From NCBI RefSeq assembly GCF_000002865.3, contig NW_001865085.1, positions 74,345 through 138,344 of the forward strand: a DNA stretch of 64,000 nt, in the 5' to 3' direction. The position numbers were made by a program, and so were the translations under genes. Positions 1-15,000 of the stretch are shown in pieces. Under the pieces are notes generated by a model. It had not been told where the DNA came from. It did no database searches and saw only the letters and a list, made by a program, of their open reading frames with translations. The stretch's first letter is position 1. Each line of letters starts with the position of its first letter. The DNA is from Monosiga brevicollis MX1 (lineage: Eukaryota; Opisthokonta; Choanoflagellata; Craspedida; Salpingoecidae).

Positions 1-3000
1 TCGAGGGCGACAGTCGTCGCGCGGTCCGATAGAGTCGAGGTGGAGAGCTGGCGCACAACGGCCGGGGGCGATCCGGGCGCCCATGTGGAGCCGTTGCGAA
101 GTACCACACCATCGACGCTTGCCAGGTGCGGCACGGGTGCAGCACCAGATACGACGGACAGGACGCGGCTCGCGGTGAGGTTTCCACCATCGCGCACAAG
201 CACGCGAATTTGCGTCAACGGAAGGGGATTGCTCTGAATCTTGTCAACGATCAGCGCACCGCCCTTGGCATCAATGCGCAGCGGTGTGTCAAGCGCCCCC
301 TCGAGGTCAAAAGTAAGCGCACTCTCGACCTCATCAGCATCGCTAGCCGTAATTTCTGCGACAACGGTGCCTACTGCATCAAACAAATCGAGCACCACGA
401 TTGAAGGGACCTGATCGAGCTGTGGGGCATTGTCGTTACGGTCCTGGACCAGGATGGTCAGGTTGAAAGGAAGTCCCGCTCGACCCCCACCGTCTCGACC
501 GATCAGCATGACCTCAAAGCGATGTGGATCAGTTTCATAGTCCAGGCCCTGGGTCACCACCACGCTGCCCGTGGCAGCATTGACCTCGATCGCAAGACCT
601 GGCGGAGTCACGCTTAGAAGTTCGTAAGCCACATCCCCTAGCTCGGCACTGTCTGCATCCGTGTAGTTGAGGAACCAAATCTCGCCGATTAGGGAAGACT
701 CGACCACTTTCACTTCGCCAACGTAGGTGTCTGCGCTTGGCACGTTGTCGTTAATGTCCAAGATTTCGAGTTCAAAGCTGGCGTTTGCTGTCGCCGCATT
801 AAATGGCGGGATTGTGTCAGTTGCCGTGACCGTGAGCTGCACGGACTTGTAGGCCTCGTAGTCAACAGCGGCCACAAGGTGTATCTCACCATCCAGGAGC
901 ACAAAACTATCGGCCAATGAGACAGGGCTAACGTGCAGCTCCAGGGACACGCGACCCCCAGCGGCGGGCGGATCAGCATCTGCAGCCTCCACTGTTGCAA
1001 TCACGCCGCTAGAAATGTTCTCGGCCACTGTCGTCTGGTTCTGGTACGCACCAACTAGGCGCGGGGCTTCGTCGTTCACATTGGTCACGCGCACGGTCAT
1101 GGATACAGGTCGAGTTTGCGGTGGTGTGCCCCGATCTGATAAGACAAGCTCGAGGTCATATTCTGTAATGTTTTCGTAGTCGAGTGCACCCGCAACGCGC
1201 AATTGTGTCCCGCTGACGACCTCAAAAGGCAAGGCCGAGTCAACAAGAGTAAAGAAATAGGCCGGCGCCCCGTTCACAGCCGGTGTGTCCCGGTCTGTGG
1301 CTGACAGAGCTAGGACCAGTGTGTCCAGGGCTGCATCTTCGGCTATTTGGGCCGTCTGGGGTGAGGATAGTTCTGGTGCGTTGTCATTGACATCGCGGAC
1401 TTGCAAGACGAGTGGCTGCACCGTGCTTAGCGCTGGAAAACCGCTGTCCGTAACGCGTACTGTGAGGTTATGCCACGCTTCCACTTCAAAGTCCAGGACT
1501 TGGCGGGACACTAGACGCATCTGCCAGTCATTTCCTGGAGCGGCTGGGGGCTCAAGATACGCGCTAAAATCGTTGACAGCAGCAGGACTTAGCAGCTCCA
1601 CAGTCGGCTGAGCGAAAAAGTCTGGATCGCGCACAAGGACCGTGGTATTCAAGACTGAGTTCTCTCGAACTTCCAGCGTACTGTTGACTGGCAAGCCATC
1701 AAACTCAGGAGCCACGTCGTTCAAGTCGGTGACATTGACGATGATCGTTTGGATGTCATGGAGGCTGTCGTCGTGGGCATTGCTGATGCGCACAGTCAAC
1801 TCACACGCGTGAGTGGTCTCAAAATCCAGGCTTGCAACACGGTGCACGCAAAAAGGCGAAAGGGTCAGGTTAAAGGCGTTTGCAGCTGCGCTGGGCAAGA
1901 CCGAGGCGAGCGTGAAGATTAGCTCTGATGTAGGAGTGTCAGGATCTGTGACGTTAAAGCACGCAAGCTCTTGTGGCGCAGGCTGATTTTCGGGGACGAC
2001 CACAGTCAGCGCGGACTGTGGTATGAGAATGGGAGGCTCGTCATCCACGTCTACGACGGTGACAAGCACCTCAACAAACGTGATGTGGTGACCGTCGCTG
2101 GCGCTAACGTTGAGACGCCATTCAGACTGTGCCTCGTAATCCAAGGCTCGGTCCACAGACAGAAGAAGCGAGGCTGTGAGCCCGGGCACAACCTCGCTGG
2201 AGAACGGCAGGCTGGCCTCGTCAATGAGAGTGAGAGTCAACGCCTCATTGGCAGCTCGATCCAGATCCGTCGCCCTAATCTCCAGGTCAGGTAAAGGGCC
2301 CACTTCGCCTTCGGCGATCACGACTGAGTATGAAGCAGCTGCAAAGCTGGGTGGGTTGTCATTAACGTCAGTGAGGCGCACCGAGATGCTGGCTTGTGTG
2401 GTGACTCCACCCGTGTCGCTGAGCAGAAGCAAGACATCGACACGGACGTCGTTGCTACTGGCGGTGATGATTGTTCGCTCGCGATCCAGGCGCCCATTGG
2501 CCACCAAAACCGCGACGCTAGCATTACTTTGTTCCAGACGGAACAAATTTGTGGGTGCATCAACACCTGCAAACGTAACGGAGGCGATGGCAACACTAAC
2601 CACGCCAAAGGCGCCGGTGTCGGCATCAGACACAAGAACAGTTGCCAGACGCGTCCCAATCTCTACTTCTTCCAGCTCGTTTACAAGCTGTGTACTCGGT
2701 GATGCGACAGGCGCATGGTCGTTGACGGGTGTAACGTTTACAAAGTAGGAGAGGGGGGCACTGCGCATGGCGGTCTCATCCAGGACCACTACCACTAGCT
2801 CGCGAACGCCGAGCGTCGGTTCATCACGCTCAGCCACGAAGCGCAGCGTTGAGATGAACGCCGCAGCGTCGTCCAGTGTCCAGTTGCCGGTGACACGGAA
2901 GGTTATCACGACGTTGTTGGTGCCGATCACGTCTACGGTGCGTGCGGCGGTGTTGCCGTCGGTGTTTGAGGCGACGACTCGGTCAGTGGTGGGATCTGCA

Positions 3001-6000
3001 GCCCCCATGATGGTCACCTCAATGGCAGTTACGATGGAACTATCCTCATCCGTCACGACGATGTTTGCCTCCGACGCAAAGAGCCTCGCAGCGTAGGTAT
3101 CCTCCGCCGTGGGAGCGGGGTCAGCTGCAGATAGTCCTTGGCTTGCATTTGTCACAAGTGCCGGTGCGTCGGGGACAATCGCAAAAGGCATCAAGACCGA
3201 AGCAGTATCCGTGCCTCCCTGGATGTCTGTGACCCGCAAGGTCAACACACGTGACGTGCCCGAGGGGTTGTCGGCGCGGTTGATGTACTGAATAGCTTGC
3301 AGGGCCGCTTCAAATTGTGCCAGGGTCGCAGGTCCCGTCAGATTGACCCGGTCACCATGCGTGGCCAGCAGGATGGGGTTCGTAGCAGCCAAGGGCAACG
3401 TGGTGAACTGCTCATACTGGGCCGTGTCGACAAAGGTAGTTGTCAGCTCCGCACCCGCCAACTCCGTGTCGTCCAGGTCCAGCAGCGATAAGCTACTCAG
3501 CACCGTGACGGCCGGGCCCTCCTCCGTGAATGTACCGGCAACCATCGCCACAATCTGGACGGGATTGTTGACGCCTTGAAATGTGATAAAAATCACGACT
3601 TGCGTTGAGGCACCACCTTCGTCCGTGACGGTGAGGCGCAGCTTTTTCGAGGCTGCTGGCGGAACGGTGAAATTGGCATTGTAAGCCACGGCGCCCAACA
3701 AGGTTCTGTAAGTAGCTAACGACCCCAGTCCGTCCAGGAAGAGAGTCGTGCCATTGCTTTCCGACCGAAGAGTGATGCCAGATACTGCATCCACACCACC
3801 GTTCAAGCGCACCGCCTCGTCCATAGCGGTATCCGGATTCAGCACATCTACCCTGAGCTGCGACAGGTGTGTGCTATCCACGTCGTGCAGCGATACATTG
3901 GCAGCCAGCAGTACGCCACCGCTCTGCTCTGTAAAGTTCAGATGCGTAGGGAGACTCCCCAGCACGGGCGGGTCGTTGACGCGAATCGTGTGGATCATCA
4001 CTGAAACCGGCATGCTGGCGCCCACCTGATTGTAGACTGTGAAAGCGCGACAAGAATGACATGCGTGCAGGAGCGCATGAGCGACAATCGCAGTCAGGTT
4101 TTACACAAGGTCACCGGCAAAGGCGTGACCATCACATGGGCACAGTGGCAACAAGAGCAACGGACGCAACCATCGCTTCAGAATTGGACAACAACAGAAG
4201 CTCATCTGACACCCCTGCTTGTAAAACACGTACCGACAAGTGTCAGGTTGCGCTGGTTGTGCAACGGCTCTGTGGCATTGTTGATGTACGCGACGCTGGC
4301 CAGGATGTCGGCATACACAGCCAACGAAGCCGATCCACTAATATTCAAGCGGCCCGCGACTGGATTGTATGCACCTTCCAGGCCCGCGGGCAAGACAGCA
4401 GGCAGCCGGAGGCTCTCATCGCCAACGTTCGGCTCTCGGGCTGCGCTTAGCTGCACCGTGGCCCCTGCAATGCCAGCATTCAGTTGAAATGAGTTTGCTT
4501 ACGCGCACGCCAAGAGGAAGGGGAACAACAAAAAACAAAAACAAATCAAAAACGAAAAGTGGTCGATCAACAAACGCCACACGACAAGCCTTACCTGTGG
4601 CATTGTAGGCCCTGTTCTCTGTCGACGAAAGAACAAGTCCTGCATCAAAAGGTAGCACGCCAGTCAAACTCCCCTCCAGAACGTCCACGGTCACGGCGCT
4701 AAGTGCAGCCTTTATTACTTGATCGTGCCGTGGCGCGATGAACAGCACCATCAAAGTCTCATTTGACCATTGCTCTCCATCAAACGCACGCCAGGCAATC
4801 GAGCGTGATACGAGGCGAGGCTCATCAGTTGGATTGACGTAGGTCAGCTGAGACAGCACTGTGGCTGCCTCAACAAGGGAGAGGCCACGCGCATCGTTAA
4901 TTGCTCTCAGAGAGAGATAGAGCTCCGTTGCCGTAGCCATGTACTGCACCCGAGCCTCGATCGCCGAGACAGCAGCAGGAGGCAACGTCAAGTTTTCACC
5001 CAAATCCAAGGCCAAGGAGTCCGCACTGGCCTCGGACAAGCGAAGAGTCACGTCAACTCGTGTCACCGTCTGAAAGGCTGCATCTGGATCCTGAAGGTGC
5101 ACGTGGCTGAGAGTCAGAGGTGGCGATCCTTCTTCAAACGTATTGGAAGAGGTGTTGAGCACCACAACTGGAGGTCGATTGTTGGCATCAAGAACATGAA
5201 TGATGATCTCTTGATCCGTCCAGTGGGGCCGTAGGCTGTCGTCCTGGGCACGCAGGCGAATAGAATATGCAGTCTGCACATCCACGTCGAGAACGTCGCT
5301 TGCCGTTAATATGAGCTGATCCTCCATTACGTCAAAAAGACCAGCCTCGTCTTCCAATAAGTCAAACGTGACGGACTGCTGGCCGTCGGCGTCAGCGTCC
5401 TTTGCCCGCAGCGTGGCCACCACGGCACCTGCGTCGGCTGCCTCGCTCAGGTTGAACGATGCCATGTTGACGTCCCACACAGGGGCATTGTCATTGACGT
5501 CGGTGACGTGTAGAGTCAAATTAGAGACCGTTGCATGTACCCCATCGGATACCTCGAGGCCGCAAACGAAGACGCGCGCCCCAAGCTCATAGTCCAGTGC
5601 AGCAAAGGCTGAAATGTTGCCCGAAGCACTATCCAGAGCAAATGCCATGCTGGCGTTGCAGGCTTCGCCACCAACAAAGGCGAAGGTAAGGTCTGGTGAG
5701 TCGGGATCAACGGCGGTGACGCGGCCCACCAGGCGCGGGCTTGACAGGTTTGCAGCACCCTCTGGTACGTACAAAGTGTTGGCAGACGTCCACACCGGAG
5801 CCTCATCGTTCACGTCCAGCACCAAAACCTGAATGCTGTGGTTTGTCGTACGGGGTGGAGCACCCGCGTCGGTGGCCACAATGGTCAGATTGTAAGACGC
5901 CTGCGTTTCAAAGTCTAAGGCGCCTGCAGTGAGCAGATCGACTCCAGATGCATTGCTCGATGCTTGCACGCGGAAAGGCAGGTTGTCCGAGCCATTGATC

Positions 6001-9000
6001 GAGTAAGTCAGGGCGGCGTTCCGACCAGCATCTGCATCAGACACGAGTATCGATGAAATGAGCGAGCCTGCGGGCGCGTCTTCAGCCACCGTTACAGGTC
6101 GCGTGCTCTCAAAGACGGGGCTGTTGTCGTTGGCATCCAAGATATGCACCGTGACTGGCACGCGCGTGGTACTGTGCGAGTCTGTGACGAGTACGGTAAA
6201 GGACCACGATTTGTTCGTGCTCTCATAATCCAGACGCTCTTCAGCGACCGTGATGACTCCAGACGCGTTGATGGCAAACGGCACAGTCGGTGTAGAAAGT
6301 GCATAGCCGAGAGAATCCAGGCCATCAGGGTCGTTGGCGAGCACGCTGCCGAGGAGATGTCCCACCTCGGCTGTCTCAGAAACATTAAAGGTCAGCTCGA
6401 CTGGGGCAATGGGAGATTCATCGGGCTCATTTCGGACGGTCAAAACATACACGGCCGGCGTGATCAAGCCGCCACCATCGATTGCGTTGACGCTCAAGCG
6501 ATGCTCAACTGCTGATTCATAGTCCAGAGTGGTGATCAGTTGCAGCTGGCCTGTGGCAGACAGACGGAACCGCTTTAGCTCGACTGCAGGACCAAGCAGC
6601 TCAAAGCCGACAGTGCCAAATGACCCACTATCAGCATCAGTGGCGAGTAGCTGCCCCAGTATGGTACCAGGCGACGTGAGCTCCGAAGCACTCGCGGCAA
6701 GCGCAGTGGTGTTCCACACGGGTGCGTTGTCGTTAACATCGGTGAGGCGGATGGTGGCGGTAGCGTTGACCACATGAACACCATCCGTTACCGCAAAGAC
6801 GATGGACACCTGTTCGTAAGCCTCAAAGTCGAGGCCGTCACCCAGGTAGATCGTACCGTTGTCAGCATCCATGGAGACGAACGTGGCGGCTGCCACAGGA
6901 CTCACAACCAAGATCGAAAATGCAAAATTCTCATCACCATCTGCATCGATCACCTGGACCCCGGCTAGCGAAGCCACGAGATGCTCGGCCACGGTCCAAG
7001 GGGGCGAGGTAACTTGAGGCGGCTCATCATTGACATTGCGAATGACGATCAAAAGAGTTGCCCAGGCTGTGCCTAATATGGGTCGCTCTGTGTCGAAGGC
7101 ACCGATAACCAGCGTCAGTTCTGGGGTCTGTTCGTAGTCAAACGTGCGTGGAAAGCTGACCAGCCCCGTGGCGCTAATGTTGACCAAGGAATGATCACCG
7201 GACAGCACGACGAAAGAAGCGTGGCTATGGGCCGGGCTATCCAGGTCCATCACCACCAGCTGAACTGGCTGGGCCAGCGCATTCTCCGTGACAGTCAGGG
7301 TAATGTTATCGGTCCCCGCCACGAAAACCGGGGCATGATCATTCACATCACTTACGCGAACGGTCACCGGCAGACGCGCCGTACGTTGACCGCCATCAGA
7401 TGCCAGGATATGAAAGGAAAAGCTTGCTTGCTCGTGGTAGCGTACTTGCTGAACCAAAGTCAGCTCTCCGCTTGCGGCATCAAGAGAAAATGGCACGGTC
7501 GCATTCGGCGCCACTTCCATCGTGTAAGAGAGCTTGCCAAAAGCACCAGTGTCCTCATCACTGGCGCGCACTGTGGCCAAGCTGACCGGTGTAGCTTGGT
7601 CCTCCGACATGTTGAGGCTAAGATGACTGAGGGTGAAGATTGGTGCGTGTTCATTTACGTTTTCTACTTGGATTTGGAGGTGTAGGCTGTCAGTAAAGAT
7701 ACCATCATCAACAGTCAAGTTGACCGCGTGCTCTGTTTTTGTTTCATAATCAAGCCTGCGCCCAGGCGCGAGCTCAATGCGCCGGCCGTTGAGGCGGAAG
7801 AGTCCGGGCGCATCCTGGTCCAGCGTCAATGTGTAACCTAGATCATCTGGGTCGCTGACGTTGAACTCCACGATCGGTGATTGTGCTAGGAGCGTCTCGT
7901 TCATAGCAAGAACAAGCAAGCCCGAGGGTGCCAAAATGACCGGGTTATCGTTGAGATTCTGAAGCGCCAGATCAATGGTAAGAAGAGCAACGCCTGCTGG
8001 CTCAAAATCGTCGCGGGCCGTGAATTGCAATTGAATGCGTTTGGTTGTCGTCATCTCAAAGTCCAAAGGGGCGAGAAGGACAATGGCCTGATCGACGAGA
8101 GCAAAGTTCGGCGCCCAGCCGGCTACCGTAAAAAAGTCGACCACGGTACCACCCAGACCCAGGTCTGCATCGGTCACTAGGTTGGACAAGTTGGCGATAA
8201 CGGCGCCTGCAGTCAAATTTTCCAGAACCGCAATGACCCCGACATCTTGCCGCAGCGCTGGCACGGCATCATTTGCTGGCGCAATGGCGATCTTTGCCAT
8301 TGCCGGTGTCCCGGCCAAATTGGCCGAATCGACAACCTGAACAGCAGCCATGCGCGTTTGAGGCTCGACGTGTATGCTCGGGTTGGTGTAGAACAGCAAC
8401 GCCACCAATTCAGCGGCAGTGCTGTGGTTGATGGCGCCGCTTGTGCAAGTGAAGCGGGTGATCAGCGTCTGAGTGATCGGGTCGAAGGGCAAGATCTCGC
8501 GCGTCACGAAGCTCGGCTGATGCAGCATGTCAATTTCATCGCTGGCATCGGCGCCAGAGAGTGTGACCACAAAGCCCATCACCTCATCATTGTCCACGTC
8601 TTCCACGGTCAAGCTCAGGCCTAGCCCCGCGTACTCTAGATCACCATCTCCGCGCACCAGTGCAAGCGCGCCCGACTCGCATTCCGTGGTCATGCAAGAG
8701 GAGGGCACATTGAGATTGTGTCGAGAAACCAAGCGAAAATACTTTACGGCGGGCCGCTCGATTGGGTCGGAGGGACCCCAAGTCCCATCGGCCGTCACAG
8801 GCAGCGACTGGAAAAAGGTCAGTGGCCCGCCATCCCCCAAGTACACTTGTACGACATAGTCGTCGGCACTACGACGAGAGGTAAGTGTGCCACTCACCAT
8901 CGCTGTAAAAAAGTACTCATAGCGCTGCTCAAGGGCCAACGTTAGAGAGTCGGCATTTGCAAGATACGCCCGCGCATCACCCTCAAGGTACGTCGTCTCA

Positions 9001-12000
9001 CGGTTCAGACCGCCCGTCATCGGGTCTAAATCAACTGTGGCAGGATCATTGACGGCCTGTACGTTCAGCGACAGCTGCACGGCGTTACTGGCCGCGCCCT
9101 CTGCATCGTGAAGTCGGACCATGATTGTGCGCACGCCTGCCGTGGGTTCGTTCAAGATGTTTTGGTAGGTCGACGCAGCCAGTGCCGCTCGTAGGGCGTC
9201 GGCGGTCAGCGAAGCGTTACTTTCAAACATGCGCACCGTGTTGTTGGTTCCAACACCACTGGGGACCATGTTGAGGGCAGCATCAAAAACAAAACGTTCA
9301 TCATCACCATCACGCAGGCCACTCACGTGCACATGCACGTCGGTGAAGAGATCAGAATCAGGATCGGACACATCCAAGCCGTCTGGAAACAACGGCAACG
9401 CGGCGCCCTCCTCGAGAAAGTTGACAGTTTCGCTACCACTGGGCACAGCAATCACGGGCATGTTGTTGACGCCCAGGAAACGAATCTCAAGCGTGACCTC
9501 CATGCTCTGCGCCACACCATCCGATGCTGCAATCCGCAGCTGCGTGGAGACGGCAGGAGCAGCCGAAAAGTTGTTGCTGTACTCGATTGTCGCGAAGGCG
9601 GCCTTTAGTTGCGATGGTGAAGCCGGCCCTTGCAAAACAAGACCACCATCGGCGAGCGTATCAACCCGTACGCCGGGGGTTGCGTTGCGAACTACGAGTT
9701 GCTCGCCGAGTGCCGCAGGGGTCGGGTCAAAACGGACGGTCAGGTTGCTCAGCATGACGCTGTCGGCGTCGGTCAAGCGTAATTGGTGAACCAGTGCGGT
9801 CACAACACCGGGCAGTACGTCGACGCGCGCGTGTCCAATCAGGGGCAGCGTTCCCGATCCCTCCTGATAGCTGAGCGCAGCGACAGGGTACCCATCAAAG
9901 CTAACGACGGGCGGGTCATTAACAGGTACCACCGTCACGAAGGCACGGCTGGCTACCGAGCTGAGGTGTCCTTGTTGTACAACAAAGCGTACGGCACGCG
10001 TGACGTTGGGCAACGCGGGCTCAGGGACCGAAATCAAAAAAGCAACGGAGCGAAGGCAGGCCGTGTAGATGGCTGCGCTTGCTGCCCCGGAGAACAGCAA
10101 GTCTGTGCTGACACTTGGGGCTACGGTGGGGCTGAGCCCACTGCAAGATGCGACATCGTACGCAAGTACATCTCCGGCAGCCGGGTTCTCAAGCGTGACC
10201 CGTGCCTGCAGAATTTGCACGGCTGTGTTAGAGTCCAGCAAGGTGACCCGACCCTGGTTTGGAGTTAAAAGGAGCGAGCCAGCAGCATCTCCCTCGATAT
10301 ATTCAACTGCACGTTGGCGGCTGGCGGTAAGGTCAGCCTCGGAGGCAAAACCAGGTTGAGGTAAGGGTGTCAGCTGGATGATGGGCGCCCGATCAAGAAC
10401 AAGCGCAGGACGTAACACGCGCGTGCCCAGGTCAACCTGGCGATCATCGTCTTGCCAGGCTGTGAGGGTGAGCGCCAGGTCGGCAGGATTGGGCTCAACG
10501 TATGTCTGTGACATTACCACCGATTGCAGCAAGGCCGTGTACTCGGCCAAGGAAGCGTGCCCCTCGATGTCTACAATTGCGCCGGAGGCTGAAAAGTTGA
10601 GCGTAAGGTTGGGAGGCAGTTGGGCCGGCACGTCGAGCTTTGGGCCACACTGGCTGGTACAAACAATGGTCCTCGAGGTTACGACAACGTCGACATAGCG
10701 CAGCAGAGCAGAAACACGGCCTGCGACCGTGCTGGACGGCGCAGCGGGGGACCCAAATCCACCCAATGTCAAACGCCCCATGCCTGAGAAGTCGGGCAGG
10801 CGCACAAGCCGGCCTACCTCGACTGCGGGCTGCGTTTGACCATTCAACACCTCGCGTTGCGTGATTTGAGTTGGTGCATACTCTGCCTCATTGATGAGAA
10901 GGGACGCCGAGCCGTCAGCATGAAGAGTCAGGGCAATGAAATCCCATCCATCGTCGACCAAGAGACTGGCGTCTGGGACAAAATGTACATCATATTGCAA
11001 CCAGGCATCCGGCCGGCTGTCAAGAGATGGCACTTGGAACGTAACAATCACGAGGGCTGAGGTGGCCAAGTATATCTGAAGCTGAATGCGGCCATCGGCA
11101 TCGCGTTGTGACAAGAGCACGCCCGCACTCTCCGGAAGCAGGTCAGCCCAGAGAACAAGACTCAGAGCGGTGCTCGTGCCGGTCAGCGCCTCCAGAGCAT
11201 TGGGTACGACAACGAGATTGGAGGCATTGAATTCGACTGCAGCCGTCAGCAAGGACGTGCCGGCACGGGGGAGGCATTGATCGAAAAAGTCTACCAAGCC
11301 TGCGCTGGCAACATCGGGTCCGGCGCTCGACTGAACTGTCTTACAAAGTTCGGCGGTGATGGGCGCGGCGTTCCACGCATCGTTGTCGCGCACTGGTAGC
11401 GTGAGGCGGAGAGCGCGCAGAGTACTTGGCAAGACGTCCAAGTCCGTGAGCGTGGAGTTGGCCAGTGGCCGGATCGCGCTGCCTTCTTCTGGCAGAGCGA
11501 CAGTGCCAGTTGCAGGTGCAAGGGTCACATCCTCATCCGAGACGTCCAGCAGATTGACAGTCAGATTGTGCGTGACCCAGTTGGTTGGCGATCCCGTGTC
11601 ACCAACGCGCAGCTGAATGAGGAGGGTGTCCCCAAGCGTTTCACGGTCAAGCGGTGCCGCGGCCTGGAGCGTTGCTGAGACCGCAGAGATGCGCGAGAAC
11701 ACAAAACCCAAAGGCGGCGCAATCACCAAAAACTGCATGTCTCCTTCAAAACTGTCCGCATCCGAGGCAGATACCGTGGCCACCAATCTCGGCACCAGAG
11801 AATTGTCCTCGGTGAGAGTGACATCATCTGGCGCCGAAATTACGGGTGGATTGTCATTGGCATCAAGCACCGTCAGTTCGAAGGAAACCGATGTGTTGCG
11901 GCCTCCGCCGTCGCGGACAAAAAGCTCGTAACGCTGGCGTTGACGATCAACGGTCTCGAAATCAAGAACCCGGCGAATAATCAACGCAGTGCCGTCGTCG

Positions 12001-15000
12001 TTCAGCGAAAGCGCCGGATCTGGGTTCGATGTGTGTAAAGCAAGCTCAAGTGCTCCAAAAATGCCGACATCCGCATCCGACGCAGTGACATTGGCGTAGA
12101 TGGTCCCCACTGGCACCAGCTCTGACAGCTCGCGAGATGTGACCTCGTCCAGCACAGGAGAGTTATCGTTGAGATTCTCGACCCAGCAGGTGACGAGCAC
12201 GCGCGTGCTTACACGCACGGGGGATCCGAGGTCGTACGCCTCGACCCACACGGCTACTGCCGAGGTTAGCTCTGCATCCAAAGGGCGGCGCATGCGCACG
12301 AGACCGGTCAGAGCATCCACTTCGAAGGCGTCCAGGTCACCTGCAACAAGGCGAAAACGAACGACCGAGTTGTTGCCGGGGCCGTCGGAATCCCAGGCCA
12401 CCAGCGTGACACAAGCCAGAGGTGCACTGTTTTCTGGGACCGTGCATGATAGGTTTCCGTGTGTAAAGGCGGGCGGATTGTCGTTGACATCCGTGAGGGT
12501 GATGGTCAGGTTGGCACGAGAGGAAAGCGCAAGTGTGGGATCCACGGCGTCCCTGGCAACCACCTCTAAATGATAGACGTCGCGCACTTCACGGTCAAGC
12601 ATGGCAAAGGTTACCACCTGGCCCGAGGGCAGCAGTGCAAAGTCATTTGCACCATCGCCTGTGAGTTCGAGCTGGATGTCGGCCAAGGCAGCTCCATCCA
12701 CGTAGTCCGTGGCGGCAATGAGCAAATTGTCAAGAGGGGTTCCAGGAGCAACGTTTTCAGGGATTGCAGCCGCATATGCGGGCTGACTGAATGTCGGCGC
12801 TTCGGTGTTCACATCGCGCACGACAAGGTAAACGGTTAGCGTCGCGTTTTGCGCTCCATCCGATGCAACGATGCCAAATGTGAGGACATTGCCTTCAATG
12901 CCGGCAGCACGGTCGTAAGTCAATTGGATGAGCGCACGGACGTGCCCTGACGCATCGACGCTAAAGAAGGCCGGCATGGAGGATGTATATCTGACGGGAA
13001 GGCCAGATATATCGCCATCCACGGCCAGCACGGTTGCTAAGACACCCCCGGGGGCGGCACCCTCGTCCACGCTGATGGTAACGTTGGTGCCATTGAGAAA
13101 GCGCGGCGGTTCATCGTTGACGTCCGCTACGTTGACCACAAACTCAGCGCGAGCCTCGAGGAATGGGGTGCCTCCATCGCGAGCCACCACTTCCAAACGC
13201 CAGAGATTGGCTGATTCCGCATCTAGAGGCGCAACCAGGGACAGGGTGCCGTTGGCGCTGAGCGCAAAAGGCAGAGTCGAATCTGATTCCAGTGCCCACT
13301 CTGGACCCGAAAGCACGCTGAGATTGGCAAAGGTGACGAGCGCATTGGCGCCAATGTCTGCGTCGGTCGCAGAATACTGGTTGAGGATCACCGGGGGGGC
13401 GACCGATTCGACAAGGCTGATGAAATTACGAGTGGCTACAAGCTGTGGAGCGTTATCGTTCGCGTCCAGCACGGTCAGATTTAGCTCCCGCGACCCGCGA
13501 CGTCCGTTGGCATATTCAACTTCAAGGCGGTATGCAAACTCGGCCGTGGTCTCTCGGTCCAGGGGCGCAACCACCATGAGCAAGTTGATGCCTTGGACCG
13601 ATATCTTGGGTTGAACCAAATGACTGGGCCAGCTTGTCAGAGCCAGGTCAGGGTAGACGCGCACGAGGGCCACATCGCCGCGCAGGCGCAGCGAGCTGCC
13701 CGGGGAGGCGCCGACAACAAAGCGCTGGTTGGCGGGGTTGTCGTGCACAGGCCCGCGGAGTTGTAGGGCCGTGGCGATGGGCGTTTCGTCAATCCACAGG
13801 CTCAAGTCGGTCCCAGCAATGACCACGCGCAGGCGATGCCAGGTGCCATCTATCACGCTGGTGGCAACGGCGCGGTTTGTTTGGGCGTAGTCTCCGTTGG
13901 CGAGGCGGTAAACATAGGAAAAGACAATGTTGTTGGTGGTGGCGCTGAGTGTATAGCTCACGCTGTCGATACTCGAGGTGAGTGAGTCGCGCGTCTTGCT
14001 GAGGATATAACCCGAGGCATCGAGCCGGACCATAGCGACAATGGTAAGAACCCCACTGGCGCCGACCTGAGCCGCAACAGCTCGGTCGGTGGCCGCAACT
14101 GCGGAGTTGGAGGTACGCGTCAAGCCGCTAAATCGGGTAGTTGAGCGCCAGAACCCAAGGGTGAAGCTGTCATCGGCAGTTGTAGCGTCCACGGATACGC
14201 CGGCCACGCCCTCCTCTGGCAGTCGCAAGGCGCCGTCAAGAACGGAGACCTCGGCATTCGCCAAGCTCACAGGTGGCAGGGGTACAACGTCCCAGATGGG
14301 ATCTTGGTCTAGAACCTCCTGACCGGAATTGGCTGGGGCGCGCGGAAGGCTGGTTGTACCGACAAAGCCCACGATGGTGGTGGTGAAAAGGTTTTCGCGT
14401 AGCATTAAATGCGTTGGGCTGGCCGTGACCAGAATGCACTCGTTGTCAGGACACGCGGTGCACAGGCCTGATGTGGCGTTGAAGGTGCGATGTGCGGGAC
14501 AATGGCTCACGCAGACGTCGTCATTGCGAGCAAAGCGGCATGCGTCGCAGTCACTGCTTGACGAACCAGAGCAGGATTGCAGCGGGTCGCAGAGGGCATG
14601 GCAGGCGATGCAGCCTTGATCGTGCGCAGTCGAGAGATTGAAAAAGCCTGGGCGGCAAGTATCACAGGCCGCACCCAGGACGTTGTCCTTACAGAGACAA
14701 CCTCCTTCATCTTGACCACAGAAAAAGGTATTGTTGTGTCGAGAGCCCGCCTCGTTGCATACGCAGGCCTGACAACCCTCGGGGTTGGCTGCTGACAAGT
14801 TAAAAAACCCTCGTGCGCAGACATCACAGGTGGAACCCTGTACGTGGGGTTTGCAAGAGCAGGCCCCGTCACCGTCCTGGCAAGTTGCGGTGGCACGGCC
14901 AGCCGCATTGCATACGCAGGGGCGACAGGGATCGACCTCGGTGATGGATCGATTGCTGGGAAGGAAAAAGCCGTCAGCGCAGGCAGCACATTGGCGACCG

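Noticed and set aside
2176-2748. Plus-strand frames of 100-230 codons opposite the cadherin (also 9229-9789 and 12928-13614)
   Set aside because: Antisense shadows of cadherin repeats; the minus strand frame carries DxNDN linkers throughout.
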